From an uncultured Lachnospiraceae bacterium (lineage in GTDB: Bacteria; Bacillota; Clostridia; Lachnospirales; Lachnospiraceae), in the NCBI GenBank assembly GCA_937920345.1, contig CALGVA010000069.1, forward strand, positions 1-31,945: DNA of 31,945 nucleotides, written 5' to 3'. This document shows positions 14,992 to 23,246 of the stretch, one piece after another. Under the pieces are notes generated by a model. That model did no database searches and was not told where the DNA came from. It saw nothing but the letters and a program-made list of their open reading frames with translations. The stretch's first letter is position 1. Every line of letters starts with the position of its first letter. A program made the translations under genes and the position numbers.

Positions 14992-16782
14992 ATGGATTTT
15001 TTTGATATTTTGACAATGACAGGCGGTCTTGCGCTGTTTCTGTATGGTATGCATCTGCTGAGTGAGGGACTGGAGAAACTTTCCGGCGGAAGGCTTGAGA
15101 GAGTATTGGAAAATCTGACGAATAACAGGCTGGGCGCGGTACTTCTGGGCGCGGGCGTGACGGCGGTCATTCAGTCTTCATCTGCGACTACGGTTATGGT
15201 GGTCGGGTTTGTGAACTCGGGAATCATGAAGCTCTCCCAGGCGATCGGCGTGATCATGGGAGCCAATATCGGAACGACCATTACTTCATGGCTGCTCAGC
15301 CTGACCGGAATCGAAAGCAGCAATTTCTTCCTCCGGCTGGCCAAGCCGACTTCGTTTGCCCCTGTAATCGCGATGGTCGGGGTGATCTTTATTTTGTTTG
15401 TGAGAAACGGACGGAAGCGTGATGCCGGTACGATTTTAATCGGCTTTGCCATATTGATGACGGGCATGGATACCATGTCGCAGGCCATGAAACCGCTCAG
15501 TGAGGTGCCGCAGTTTAGAGAACTGCTTACGATGTTCGACAATCCTCTTCTGGGACTTATCGCCGGCGCGGTGATCACAGCAGTGATCCAGTCCTCCTCT
15601 GCATCTGTCGGTATTTTGCAGGCATTGTGCGCAACCGGAAGCATCCGTTATGCAGCGGCAGTGCCGATCATCCTCGGACAGAATATCGGCACCTGCGTTA
15701 CGGCACTGATGTCCGGTGCCGGTGCGAGCAGGAATGCCAGACGTGCATCGATAATTCACCTTATGTTTAATCTTATCGGTGCCGGTGCCTTTATGGCCGT
15801 GTTCTATCTGCTCAATGCTGTATGGGGATTCGCCTTTATGCAGGAAGCGGCTGACAGCGCGGGGATTGCGCTGGTACACACGATTTTTAATCTTTCTGCG
15901 ACCATACTTCTGCTGCCGTTTGCAGACCTGCTTGAGAAGCTGTCTTTCCGGATCATTAAACCCGATGCGGAAGAGGAACGTCAGGGACTGGAGCGGGAGC
16001 TTTTTTCCAGAATGGACGAGCGGTTTCTGGATGCGCCGGCTTTCGCGCTGGAACAGGTATATTCCTATGCGCGCAGAATGGCGGAACTGGTGCAGGAATC
16101 TCTGGTAACGGCATCACATACCCTTTTCGCATATGATAAGTGCAGCGCGGAGGAAGTGGAGCGGCTGGAACAGCTTGTGGACAGATACGACGATGAGATC
16201 AGCGGCTATCTGGTGAAGCTTTCTGCCAGAAACTTAAGCGAGACGGATTCTAAGAGGCTCAATATGCTGCTGCACAGCGTGGGCGATCTGGAACGGATAT
16301 CGGATCATGCCATAAATCTGACAGATTGTGCCGGCATCATGGATGAGAAGAAGCTGGATTTTTCGGAGAAGGCGACAGAGGAACTGCGGATATTTTCACA
16401 GGCGGTCGGTGATCTTGTGCATGCTTCCGTGGATGTCTTCGGGACAGAGAACGTAGAGGCGGCAAGGTGCATCGAGCCGTTCGAGGAGACGATCGACGTG
16501 CTGCAAAAAGAGATGAAGCGGCGGCATATGAAGCGCCTTAAGAAAGGAAAATGTACGGCGGAGCTGGGATTTATCCTTTCAGATATTACGAACAATTATG
16601 AAAGAATCGCCGATCATTGTTCTAATCTTGCAATTAATGTTATGCAGCTGTACGAGGATGACACGCATGCACATGAATATATCGACAGTCTGGAAAAGGG
16701 AGCCGGCAGTGCATTTGACAATTTGCTGCAGGAGTATCTGCGGCATTATGAACTGCCCGGGAAGAAGACCGGGAAGCTTTAA
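14992..16782 (+). CDS. Na+/phosphate cotransporter with PhoU-like tail
   Basis: The protein has 596 residues. The membrane part (about 1-320) carries two inverted NptA/Na-Pi repeats, each with the QSSSA signature: TAVIQSSSATTVMVV with GANIGTTIT, and AVIQSSSASVGILQ with GQNIGTCVTA. The C-terminal 230 residues are helical with paired acidic and His-rich motifs (SVGDLERISDHAINL and NNYERIADHCSNLAIN) typical of PhoU domains, which bind metal and regulate phosphate transport. It likely imports or exports phosphate with Na+ and is regulated by its own tail. The ATG has AGAGGA upstream. Its 3' end forms a palindrome (GAAGCTTTAAAGCTTC, 16773-16788) that runs into the 22-bp direct repeat shared with the cyclophilin gene end. 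Confidence 0.92.
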   Translation: MDFFDILTMTGGLALFLYGMHLLSEGLEKLSGGRLERVLENLTNNRLGAVLLGAGVTAVIQSSSATTVMVVGFVNSGIMKLSQAIGVIMGANIGTTITSWLLSLTGIESSNFFLRLAKPTSFAPVIAMVGVIFILFVRNGRKRDAGTILIGFAILMTGMDTMSQAMKPLSEVPQFRELLTMFDNPLLGLIAGAVITAVIQSSSASVGILQALCATGSIRYAAAVPIILGQNIGTCVTALMSGAGASRNARRASIIHLMFNLIGAGAFMAVFYLLNAVWGFAFMQEAADSAGIALVHTIFNLSATILLLPFADLLEKLSFRIIKPDAEEERQGLERELFSRMDERFLDAPAFALEQVYSYARRMAELVQESLVTASHTLFAYDKCSAEEVERLEQLVDRYDDEISGYLVKLSARNLSETDSKRLNMLLHSVGDLERISDHAINLTDCAGIMDEKKLDFSEKATEELRIFSQAVGDLVHASVDVFGTENVEAARCIEPFEETIDVLQKEMKRRHMKRLKKGKCTAELGFILSDITNNYERIADHCSNLAINVMQLYEDDTHAHEYIDSLEKGAGSAFDNLLQEYLRHYELPGKKTGKL

Positions 16783-16784
16783 AG

Positions 16785-16806
16785 CTTCTCCGGTTCCGGA
16801 TATACC
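16785..16806. repeat. Left 22-bp direct repeat flanking the Rpn gene
   Basis: This 22-bp string, starting CTTCTCCGGTTCC, is identical to 18219-18240, in the same orientation and 1434 bp away. Read on the minus strand, both copies encode VYPEPEK and then one residue and a stop, the C-terminus of the cyclophilin. A GAAGCTTT precedes each copy as well. The left copy therefore looks like a duplicated cyclophilin 3' end. Confidence 0.85.
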
Positions 16807-16872
16807 TACTTGTTCTTGCATTTCGCAGACAGCGGATATGGCAAGACGGAAGAGAGCAAGAAAAACTTGTAC

Positions 16873-16901
16873 TTGACAAGTTCATGCAAAAAAGATAGTT
16901 T
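16873..16901 (+). promoter_or_regulatory. Probable promoter of the Rpn gene
   Basis: A perfect TTGACA (16873-16878), a 17-base spacer and TAGTTT (16896-16901). The -35 box overlaps a small palindrome (AACTTGT-ACTTG-ACAAGTT... around 16864-16882). The leader to the GTG start is about 120 bases. Confidence 0.5.
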
Positions 16902-17025
16902 ATTATCATATCAGATTTATTCTTATTTCATTTGTGCTTTTCGCACAGTCGGCGGTTTCTGCCGGAGATTCCAACTGCTTTGCGTTTGGAGAAACAAACT
17001 GTATCTAAAAGGAGGATAAGGTATA

Positions 17026-18141
17026 GTGGTAAAATTAAAAAAATTTTTCCCGATTATCAGAGAGCGGGAGGAAGTATTAGCGGAGATCGCGAAGAGCAGT
17101 CAGCTTCGCACAAAGTTTGACGGCTGGGAGCCGGAGCAGCAGGAAGAGCTCCTGAATATCTGTACAGGTGTAAAAGGGCTGAAACTTTTGTATGACGGCT
17201 TTTTCAAAGAAATTATGAACCCGGAGTATGTGCCAGAGCGGTTCAATGATTTCCTGTCCAATCTTCTGGATCAGAAGGTCAGGGTGGTAAAGGTTTTGCC
17301 GAATGATTCCGTCAGGATCGCAGATGAGAGTTCTCTTCTGATTATGGACATTGTAGTGGAACTGGAGGATGGGAGTATAGCCAATATTGAGATGCAGAAG
17401 ATCGGCTATCTGTTCCCGGGGCAGAGGTGTGCCTGTTACTCGGCAGATTTATTACTGCGCCAGTATAAGCGGGTGAGAGGAGAGAAGAGAAAGAAATTCA
17501 GTTACCGGGATATCAAGAGTGTCTATACAATAGTTTTGTTTGAGAAGAGTCCGGTAGAATTTTATGAGTACCCTGATACGTATTATCATTTTTTCGAACA
17601 AAAGTCTAATACAGGACTGCAGATGGAGTTCCTGCAAAAATACCTGTTTATTCCGCTTGACATCTTCCGGAAAAGCAAGCACAATGGACATATAAAAGAC
17701 AAGAGGGATGCGTGGCTGACCCTATTTTCATGTGATGAACCGGAGATGGTTATGGGGCTGATAGAAACATATCCTGAGTTTTGCGAGATATATGAGGAAG
17801 GCTATGAGATCTGCCGGAATATAGAAAGGGTGATCGAGATGTTCTCAAAAGAACTGTATGAACTTGACAGGAATACAGTGCAGTATATGATTGATGAGAT
17901 GCAGGATACAATAGAAGAAATGCAGGATACGATAGGTGCACAGAAAGATGAACTCAATAAAAAGAAGGAGGAACTTACTGAGCGGGATCGGACAATCAGG
18001 GAACTACAGGAAGAACATGAAAAATCATTGGGCGGGGCGGTAAGTATCCTTCGAAGCCTGAGTATACCGGAACAGGAAATTATTACGCGAATCTGTGAGC
18101 AATATCAGATCGGCGAAGAACAGGTGAAGAAATATTTGTAG
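17026..18141 (+). CDS. Rpn-family PD-(D/E)XK nuclease / transposase-like
   Basis: The protein has 371 residues. The nuclease core spans about 45-250: KLLYDGFFKEIMN, then LLIMDIVVELEDG (Asp108) and NIEMQ (Glu122, Gln124), the D...ExQ active site of this family. GYLFPGQRCACYSADLL follows, as in PDDEXK_2/Rpn proteins. A coiled coil (about 295-345: IDEMQDTIEEMQDTI, then KKKEELTERDR) precedes a conserved short C-terminus. Rpn proteins in E. coli promote RecA-independent recombination and cut DNA. The start is a GTG with AAAGGAGGATAAGG upstream. The gene carries its own promoter and terminator and lies between 22-bp direct repeats, separating Na/Pi from the convergent cyclophilin gene, so it looks like an inserted unit. 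No transposon inverted repeats were found. Confidence 0.85.
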   Translation: MVKLKKFFPIIREREEVLAEIAKSSQLRTKFDGWEPEQQEELLNICTGVKGLKLLYDGFFKEIMNPEYVPERFNDFLSNLLDQKVRVVKVLPNDSVRIADESSLLIMDIVVELEDGSIANIEMQKIGYLFPGQRCACYSADLLLRQYKRVRGEKRKKFSYRDIKSVYTIVLFEKSPVEFYEYPDTYYHFFEQKSNTGLQMEFLQKYLFIPLDIFRKSKHNGHIKDKRDAWLTLFSCDEPEMVMGLIETYPEFCEIYEEGYEICRNIERVIEMFSKELYELDRNTVQYMIDEMQDTIEEMQDTIGAQKDELNKKKEELTERDRTIRELQEEHEKSLGGAVSILRSLSIPEQEIITRICEQYQIGEEQVKKYL

Positions 18142-18147
18142 ACAGGG

Positions 18148-18182
18148 AACCCAGAGAGCAAATGCCATCTGGGTTCTTATTT
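18148..18182 (+). terminator. Terminator of the Rpn gene
   Basis: AACCCAGA (18148-18155) pairs exactly with TCTGGGTT (18168-18175), followed by CTTATTTT. It lies inside the segment bounded by the 22-bp repeats. Confidence 0.75.
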
Positions 18183-18212
18183 TGTGAATTGCCGGAGATG
18201 AATGAAGCTTTC

Positions 18213-18743
18213 TTACATCTTCTCCGGTTCCGGATATACCACGCCGAAAGTTTCGACGGTAACGGTCCTGATCCGCTGGTCTTCTAAAGGCCGGTCTGCA
18301 TAATCTGTTGCCGTCTCGGCAATCTTATTGACATTCTCCAACCCTTCGATCACCTTTCCAAACGCCGCATAAGCGCCGTCCAAGTGCGGGCTTGTTTTAT
18401 GCATGATGAAGAACTGGCTGCCGGCGGAATCGGGCTGCATACTTCTTGCCATGGAGAGTACGCCTTCCGTGTGCTTCAGGTCGTTTGTAAAGCCGTTCTG
18501 TGCAAATTCGCCGCGAATGGAGTAGCCCGGACCGCCCATGCCGGAACCTTCGGGATCGCCGCCCTGGATCATGAAGCCCTTGATGACTCTGTGGAAGATG
18601 AGGCCGTCATAGAAATTCTGATTGATCAGGCTGATAAAGTTGTTGACAGAGACGGGTGCGATTTCGGGATAAAGCTCTGCTTTGAAGACGTCTCCGTTTT
18701 CCATGGTAAATGTAACGATTGGATTTTGTGTATTTTGTGACAT
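18213..18743 (-). CDS. Cyclophilin-type peptidyl-prolyl isomerase
   Basis: This 176-residue cytoplasmic cyclophilin has no signal peptide. FHRVIKGFMIQGGDPEGSGMGGPGY is reduced here to its key parts: FHR (catalytic Arg), QGGDP and GTG-like loop; SAGSQFFI and HLDGAYAAFGKV follow in the usual order. It speeds cis-trans isomerisation of peptide bonds before proline. The ATG at 18743 is preferred because GAGGAAAC lies just upstream; an ATG four codons earlier overlaps that ribosome site. The last seven codons and stop form the right copy of the 22-bp direct repeat. It is convergent with the Rpn gene, and its own promoter faces away from the GNAT gene. Confidence 0.94.
   Translation of the reverse strand: MSQNTQNPIVTFTMENGDVFKAELYPEIAPVSVNNFISLINQNFYDGLIFHRVIKGFMIQGGDPEGSGMGGPGYSIRGEFAQNGFTNDLKHTEGVLSMARSMQPDSAGSQFFIMHKTSPHLDGAYAAFGKVIEGLENVNKIAETATDYADRPLEDQRIRTVTVETFGVVYPEPEKM
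18219..18240. repeat. Right 22-bp direct repeat, inside the cyclophilin 3' end
   Basis: Identical to 16785-16806. Here the sequence is functional coding DNA for VYPEPEK at the cyclophilin C-terminus, so this is the original copy and the left one the duplicate. Confidence 0.85.
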
Positions 18744-18808
18744 AGGTTTCCTCATTTCTGCGCTGTGCTATGCGCTTTTTCTCGTATCTGAAAGATAAAT
18801 ATGATAAT

Positions 18809-18838
18809 ATTATATATAGAATAAGACAGAGAATGCAA
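18809..18838 (-). promoter_or_regulatory. Promoter of the cyclophilin gene
   Basis: On the minus strand TTGCAT (18833-18838), an 18-base spacer and TATAAT (18809-18814). The leader is about 65 bases. Confidence 0.5.
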
Positions 18839-18945
18839 GTTAATTTATAAAGAGCAGGAGGGGGGTATCAGCTTTATTTGCACGATGACTCAGAGCAGGA
18901 GCAGGACGTAACAGGGAAAGAGGCCGGAACGGGAAAGAATAGATT

Positions 18946-19815
18946 ATGCTTAAAAAAGTGATTTTACAGATAGAAGAAGATGTTTTGCAAAAAAAGCTTT
19001 TGTGCGGGGAAAGCATACTTCTCGATGACCTGCGGGAACACGGAGTGGAACTGGTCATCGGACAGAGACAGGGCGCGATCGGGGATATTGGCGCAGGAGA
19101 AGGCAGTGAAGAACAACTCCATATCACCGATTCTGATGAGGTATACCGCAGACTGTGCAGGCAGGGGAAATATGCGCTGCCTTATCGTCATGAAGAGAAT
19201 CAGGAGGCGGATTTCGCAGGTGCGCCGTATGTGATCGAACAGATGGAGGAGGCAGATTATGAGACGTTTGATCTGGCATACCGGCGGCTGGCGGGACTGC
19301 CGTGGGAGATCCTGCGGACGAAGCGGTGCATCATCAGGGAAACGACGGAGGAGGATGTGGACAGTTTCTACCATATATATGCAGCGCCGGAGATCACCAG
19401 ATATATGGAAGATTTGTATGCGGACCGGGAGGAAGAACTTGCCTATGTCAGGGAATATCGCGAGAAGATGTATGCGTTCTACGGGTATGGCATGTGGACG
19501 GTGTTAAAGCAGGACGGGACGGTGATCGGACGGGCAGGCATAAGCTGGAGGGAAGGTTATGATCAGCCGGAGCTGGGGTTCGTGATCGGCGTGCCGTGGC
19601 AGCGGCAGGGATATGCCTGCGAGGTGTGCAGTGCGATCCTTCATTACGCGCAAAAGGAGCTGGGCTTTATGCGGGTACAGGCGCTGGTGATGGAGGGGAA
19701 TGAGCAGTCGGCTGCGCTGTGCCGGAAGCTGGGATTTACGAGGACGGGAATTGTGGCGGAGGACGGCGGCAGTTATGCTGTTTATGAATGGGAATGGGGA
19801 GGAAATTTACTGTAA
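18946..19815 (+). CDS. GNAT N-acetyltransferase with extra N-terminal domain
   Basis: The protein has 289 residues. The C-terminal half (about 125-285) is a RimJ/RimL-like GNAT domain: LRTKRCIIRETTEEDVD at its start, the acetyl-CoA motif LGFVIGVPWQRQGYACE (Q/RxxGxA), and NEQSAALCRKLGFTRTG near the end. The first 120 residues form a separate acidic domain that ends with DFAGAPYVIEQ and LPWEILRT. I do not recognise its function; the same type of extension seems familiar from clostridial GNATs. Members acetylate amines on proteins, antibiotics or small metabolites. The start ATG has only a modest GGGAAAG site. It is not obviously in an operon. Confidence 0.8.
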   Translation: MLKKVILQIEEDVLQKKLLCGESILLDDLREHGVELVIGQRQGAIGDIGAGEGSEEQLHITDSDEVYRRLCRQGKYALPYRHEENQEADFAGAPYVIEQMEEADYETFDLAYRRLAGLPWEILRTKRCIIRETTEEDVDSFYHIYAAPEITRYMEDLYADREEELAYVREYREKMYAFYGYGMWTVLKQDGTVIGRAGISWREGYDQPELGFVIGVPWQRQGYACEVCSAILHYAQKELGFMRVQALVMEGNEQSAALCRKLGFTRTGIVAEDGGSYAVYEWEWGGNLL

Positions 19816-19887
19816 TTATGAATACGTGACCGTAAGGATGCCAGAGTCAGGAATAGCGGCTTTGGCTTTTTTGCTGTCAAATTTTAT

Positions 19888-19970
19888 GATGCAGATTTGT
19901 TGCAAATCTGATGGTGTTTTGATGCAAAAAATATGCTTTTATGTTGCAAATCTGATGCAGAAATGATGCT
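19888..19970 (+). repeat. Iterated GATGCA/TTGCAAATCTG motifs upstream of the VIT/VWA gene
   Basis: Five GATG(C/G) units occur at 19888, 19910, 19921, 19954 and 19965. A 15-bp GTTGCAAATCTGATG occurs twice (19899-19913 and 19943-19957), and CAGATTTG-TTG-CAAATCTG (19892-19910) is a perfect palindrome. The spacing suggests a multi-site regulator region. A hairpin GGAACA-TGTTCC follows (20003-20020). The rest of the 286-base gap shows nothing else clear. Confidence 0.6.
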
Positions 19971-20101
19971 GCAATACAGTAGCATAAATACAAGAACCGC
20001 GGGGAACATGCAAGTGTTCCTTCGGGAGAAGCCCGGGAGCAGGAACGAGTCTGCGGACGGTAAAGTGTGCGAGCAAAATGTGTCGAGGAAGGATGTGCAG
20101 C

Positions 20102-22120
20102 ATGAAAAAATACGGAAGACTATGGAGTATTCTGACTGTACTGTTACTGGTGACGGGCTATGCGCCCGCAGTACACGCAGAGGAGGAAACGAAAGAGGAC
20201 AAAACGTTTTCACCTTATTTCTATGTGGAGACCGAGGAGACGGGGGTGGACTGTCTGCCGCTAAAAAGTACGGATGTAAACACGACGATAGAGGGTATCA
20301 TCGCGGATACTTATGTGGTGCAGACATATGCCAATCAGGGGACGAAACCGATCAACGCCAGCTATATTTTTCCGGCGTCAACGAAGGTCACGATTCACGG
20401 CATGAAGATGCAGATCGGAAACCAGACCGTGACGGCGGTCATTAAGGAGAAGGAAGAGGCCAAACAGGAATTTGAGGAGGCAAAGAGCGAGGGCAAGAGC
20501 GCTTCCATGATGTCCGAGGAACGGGCAAATGTGTTTACGATGGATGTGGCAAACATCATGCCCGGAGACGAGGTGCGGATCGAACTGCATTACACGGAAC
20601 TGATCACGCCCACGGACGGGACATACCAGTTTGTCTATCCGACCGTGGCAGGTCCCCGCTATGTTGGTCCTGTGCTGGACGACACAGGAAATCGTGAGGA
20701 ATGGACAAGTACGCCGTATCTGCCGGAGGGAACTGCGCCGTCGGATCAGTACCATATCAATGTGACTGTGTCTGCGGGTGTGCCGATCGCGTCACTCACG
20801 AGCAGTTCCCATGACGTCAAGATCGACTGGGAGGAAAATACGACTGCACGCGTCAGTCTGGCCGATCCTGCGGACTATGCCGGCAACCGGGATTTCATTC
20901 TGGATTATAAGCTGTCGGGCGAGCAGATCAAGACGGGCCTGATCACGAGTCAGGGAGAAAAAGAGAATTATTTTATGCTGATGATACAGCCGCCGGAGCG
21001 CTTTGAAACAGAAGAGATTCCGCCCAGAGAGTATATTTTCGTGCTGGATGTGTCCGGATCTATGTCTGGCTTCCCGCTGAACACGGCGAAGAAGCTGATC
21101 AACAATCTGGTGTCCGGTCTGCGGGAGACGGATACGTTTAACCTGATCTTATTTTCCGGAGATTCTTTGCAGATGGCGGACAGTTCTCTTCCTGCCACAG
21201 AGGAAAATGTGCAGAAGGCTCTGCGGCTGATTAACGAGCAGAAGGGAGCCGGGGGCACCGAACTGGCGTCCGCGCTTGAGGATGCGCTGCGGATTCCGGC
21301 GGCGGAAGATACGTCGCGCAATATTGTAATCATAAGTGACGGATACATATACGGAGAATCGGAAGTGTTCGATATGGTTCGGGACAATATGGGGCAGGCG
21401 GATTTCTTTTCCTTCGGTATCGGCTCCGCCGTAAACCGTTATCTGATCGAGGGAATCGCGTCGATCGGGCAGGGAGAGCCTTTTATCGTAACCGACGAGA
21501 CTGAAGCGTCTGCGGTAGCGGACAAGTTCCGCACATACATACAGTCGCCGGTGCTGACGGATATCAAAGTGATTTTCGAGGGCATGGATACTTATGATTT
21601 TGAGCCGGCGGTTCTGCCGACGCTCTATGCGCAAAAGCCGATCGTTCTGCTCGGCAAATGGCGGGGTGAGGCGGCCGGCACGATTCACGTCAGCGGTATG
21701 ACCGGAGAGGGAAAATACACGGAGAACATTGATGTGGCGGAGGCCATAAACGGTCAAAATGACGCAGTCGGATACCTGTGGGCGCGTAAAAGAGTGGAGC
21801 GTCTGACCGATTACGGCAGGAGCGGTGACGACCCGAAGGTGAAAGTGGAAGTAACGCAGATTGGACTGGATCACCATATGATTACGCCATATACATCTTT
21901 TATCGCGGTGCTGGATGTCGTCCGCAATCCCGAAGGCGACGGCACGGATGTGGATCAGCCGCTGCCACTGCCGTTGGAGGTGTCTAACCTGGCGGTGGGC
22001 TACCGGATCGGATCGGAACCGGAGGATGTGATGTTCATCGGTATGCTGGTGGTGCTGCTGTTGTTGTCGGCGTTGGTGAAGCGGCGTATGCGGCGTGCGG
22101 ATCGCGGTTTGTCCGCATGA
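20102..22120 (+). CDS. Secreted VIT/VWA protein with PEP-CTERM-like tail
   Basis: The protein has 672 residues. A signal peptide (1-26, ending AVHA) is followed by a VIT domain (about 45-170, with YVVQTYANQGTKPINASYIF split here and NVFTMDVANIMPGD) and a VWA domain (about 308-480) with a complete MIDAS: DVSGS (316-320), T386 in GGTE, and SDG near 412. TPYTSFIAVL (about 595-604) is a conserved element of inter-alpha-inhibitor-like proteins. The C-terminus has SEPED (638-642), a hydrophobic helix (643-659) and a basic cluster KRRMRR, the layout of PEP-CTERM-type sorting signals. The ATG at 20102 has GAGGAAGG upstream; earlier ATGs in frame lack a site. The next gene is exosortase-like, so this is probably its substrate, exposed at the surface as an adhesive or matrix protein. 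Confidence 0.85.
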   Translation: MKKYGRLWSILTVLLLVTGYAPAVHAEEETKEDKTFSPYFYVETEETGVDCLPLKSTDVNTTIEGIIADTYVVQTYANQGTKPINASYIFPASTKVTIHGMKMQIGNQTVTAVIKEKEEAKQEFEEAKSEGKSASMMSEERANVFTMDVANIMPGDEVRIELHYTELITPTDGTYQFVYPTVAGPRYVGPVLDDTGNREEWTSTPYLPEGTAPSDQYHINVTVSAGVPIASLTSSSHDVKIDWEENTTARVSLADPADYAGNRDFILDYKLSGEQIKTGLITSQGEKENYFMLMIQPPERFETEEIPPREYIFVLDVSGSMSGFPLNTAKKLINNLVSGLRETDTFNLILFSGDSLQMADSSLPATEENVQKALRLINEQKGAGGTELASALEDALRIPAAEDTSRNIVIISDGYIYGESEVFDMVRDNMGQADFFSFGIGSAVNRYLIEGIASIGQGEPFIVTDETEASAVADKFRTYIQSPVLTDIKVIFEGMDTYDFEPAVLPTLYAQKPIVLLGKWRGEAAGTIHVSGMTGEGKYTENIDVAEAINGQNDAVGYLWARKRVERLTDYGRSGDDPKVKVEVTQIGLDHHMITPYTSFIAVLDVVRNPEGDGTDVDQPLPLPLEVSNLAVGYRIGSEPEDVMFIGMLVVLLLLSALVKRRMRRADRGLSA

Positions 22121-22190
22121 ATGTAAACGAGGAAAATGTGGTAATGGTCTGCGCGTATGCGAAATATGTATTGATGAGGAAATAGATGCA

Positions 22191-23246
22191 ATGAGAATAT
22201 ATAGACGAAGGAAATACGACAGGATATATCAGAACGCAATATGTATCACGGCCGCCGCTGCCGTCGCGCTGACTATGTATTATTTCTGCCGGGTCAATGA
22301 CAGCGACGCGCTGAAATGGATACTGGCGCCCACCGCATGGTGGGTCAGTATCCTTGGCGGCATTCCTTTCGAATACATGCCCCACCAGGGATATGTCAAT
22401 CATCTCTGGGAGTTCGTGATCGCGCCCTCCTGCGCGGGCTGCAGATTTATGCTGATATCGTTTCTGATGATGGTGTTTCTGCCGGGGTGTGACGGTTCGG
22501 TGAATGACTGTAAAGAAGATACGGAAGAACACGGTGCGGCGATAAAAAGTGCAGTGGCGCGGAATGCCGGGAAGAATGATAGACGAGAGAATAGCACGGA
22601 GACGAAACGGCGCAATATCGGAGGAAAATGGATATGGTTCGGGTGCAGTATGCTGCTGGCCTATGTATCCACGATCTTTGTCAACGGCATTCGGATCGCT
22701 GCCTCCATCTATCTGCCCTTTTATCTGGAACGAAGGGGGCTTATGGGCGGATGGATGACACCTGACAGGCTGCATACGCTGATCGGCACTGTGACATACT
22801 TTATCTCCCTATGCGTGATGTATCCGGCGGTATTGGCGGTTCATGACCGTATTGCCGGAGGGTTCAGGGAGAGGCGGATGACGACGCAGCGGGAAGACAT
22901 GGAAGCCGGTGCGCAGTCTGCGGCAGGTTCTGCTGTACGGTCGGTACATCGCGGCGGATTGCTTGTACCTGCGTTCTGGTATCTGTTGTTCGTCCTGGCG
23001 CTTCCTTTTGTGAAAAGGGTATATCATCACGATCTGGCGGGATTCGGGTCATATGCGGCGGTGATTGCCGGAGTGTGCGGCAGTGTGTGCGTTGTGATGG
23101 CGGTTGCAAAGCGGATCAGAAACAATTCCCCGTCCCATACAAAGGGATTCCGGCATATTCTTATATTCCCCGTAGTTTTCGATCTGTGTAAAACCGTAAC
23201 GCTGATACAGGCGGACGGATGCAGCCAGAAACGCGCCGGTCTCTAA
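22191..23246 (+). CDS. Exosortase-family membrane peptidase (possibly XrtK type)
   Basis: The protein has 351 residues with about six membrane helices. The exosortase triad is readable: Cys81 in PSCAGCRF (like the family ACSGxR), Arg168 in FVNGIRIAAS, and His195 in DRLHTLIGTVTYF. An acidic and basic loop (about 101-145) is inserted between the Cys and Arg helices. Exosortases and archaeosortases cleave C-terminal sorting tails and transfer the protein to an envelope acceptor; the exosortase K group is the one I would test first. The ATG at 22191 has a GAGG 10 bases upstream. It follows the VIT/VWA gene by 70 bases, giving an enzyme-substrate pair. The last 66 codons run antisense through the neighbouring GNAT gene, so the native C-terminus probably ended near residue 310. 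Confidence 0.75.
   Translation: MRIYRRRKYDRIYQNAICITAAAAVALTMYYFCRVNDSDALKWILAPTAWWVSILGGIPFEYMPHQGYVNHLWEFVIAPSCAGCRFMLISFLMMVFLPGCDGSVNDCKEDTEEHGAAIKSAVARNAGKNDRRENSTETKRRNIGGKWIWFGCSMLLAYVSTIFVNGIRIAASIYLPFYLERRGLMGGWMTPDRLHTLIGTVTYFISLCVMYPAVLAVHDRIAGGFRERRMTTQREDMEAGAQSAAGSAVRSVHRGGLLVPAFWYLLFVLALPFVKRVYHHDLAGFGSYAAVIAGVCGSVCVVMAVAKRIRNNSPSHTKGFRHILIFPVVFDLCKTVTLIQADGCSQKRAGL

Noticed and set aside
16783..18212. Classical insertion sequence around the Rpn gene
   Set aside because: Direct repeats exist, but no terminal inverted repeats or DDE transposase were found, so it is not called a mobile element outright.
19888..19970. CRISPR-like repeats
   Set aside because: Units are 6-15 bp with irregular spacing, no uniform spacers and no cas gene in the window.
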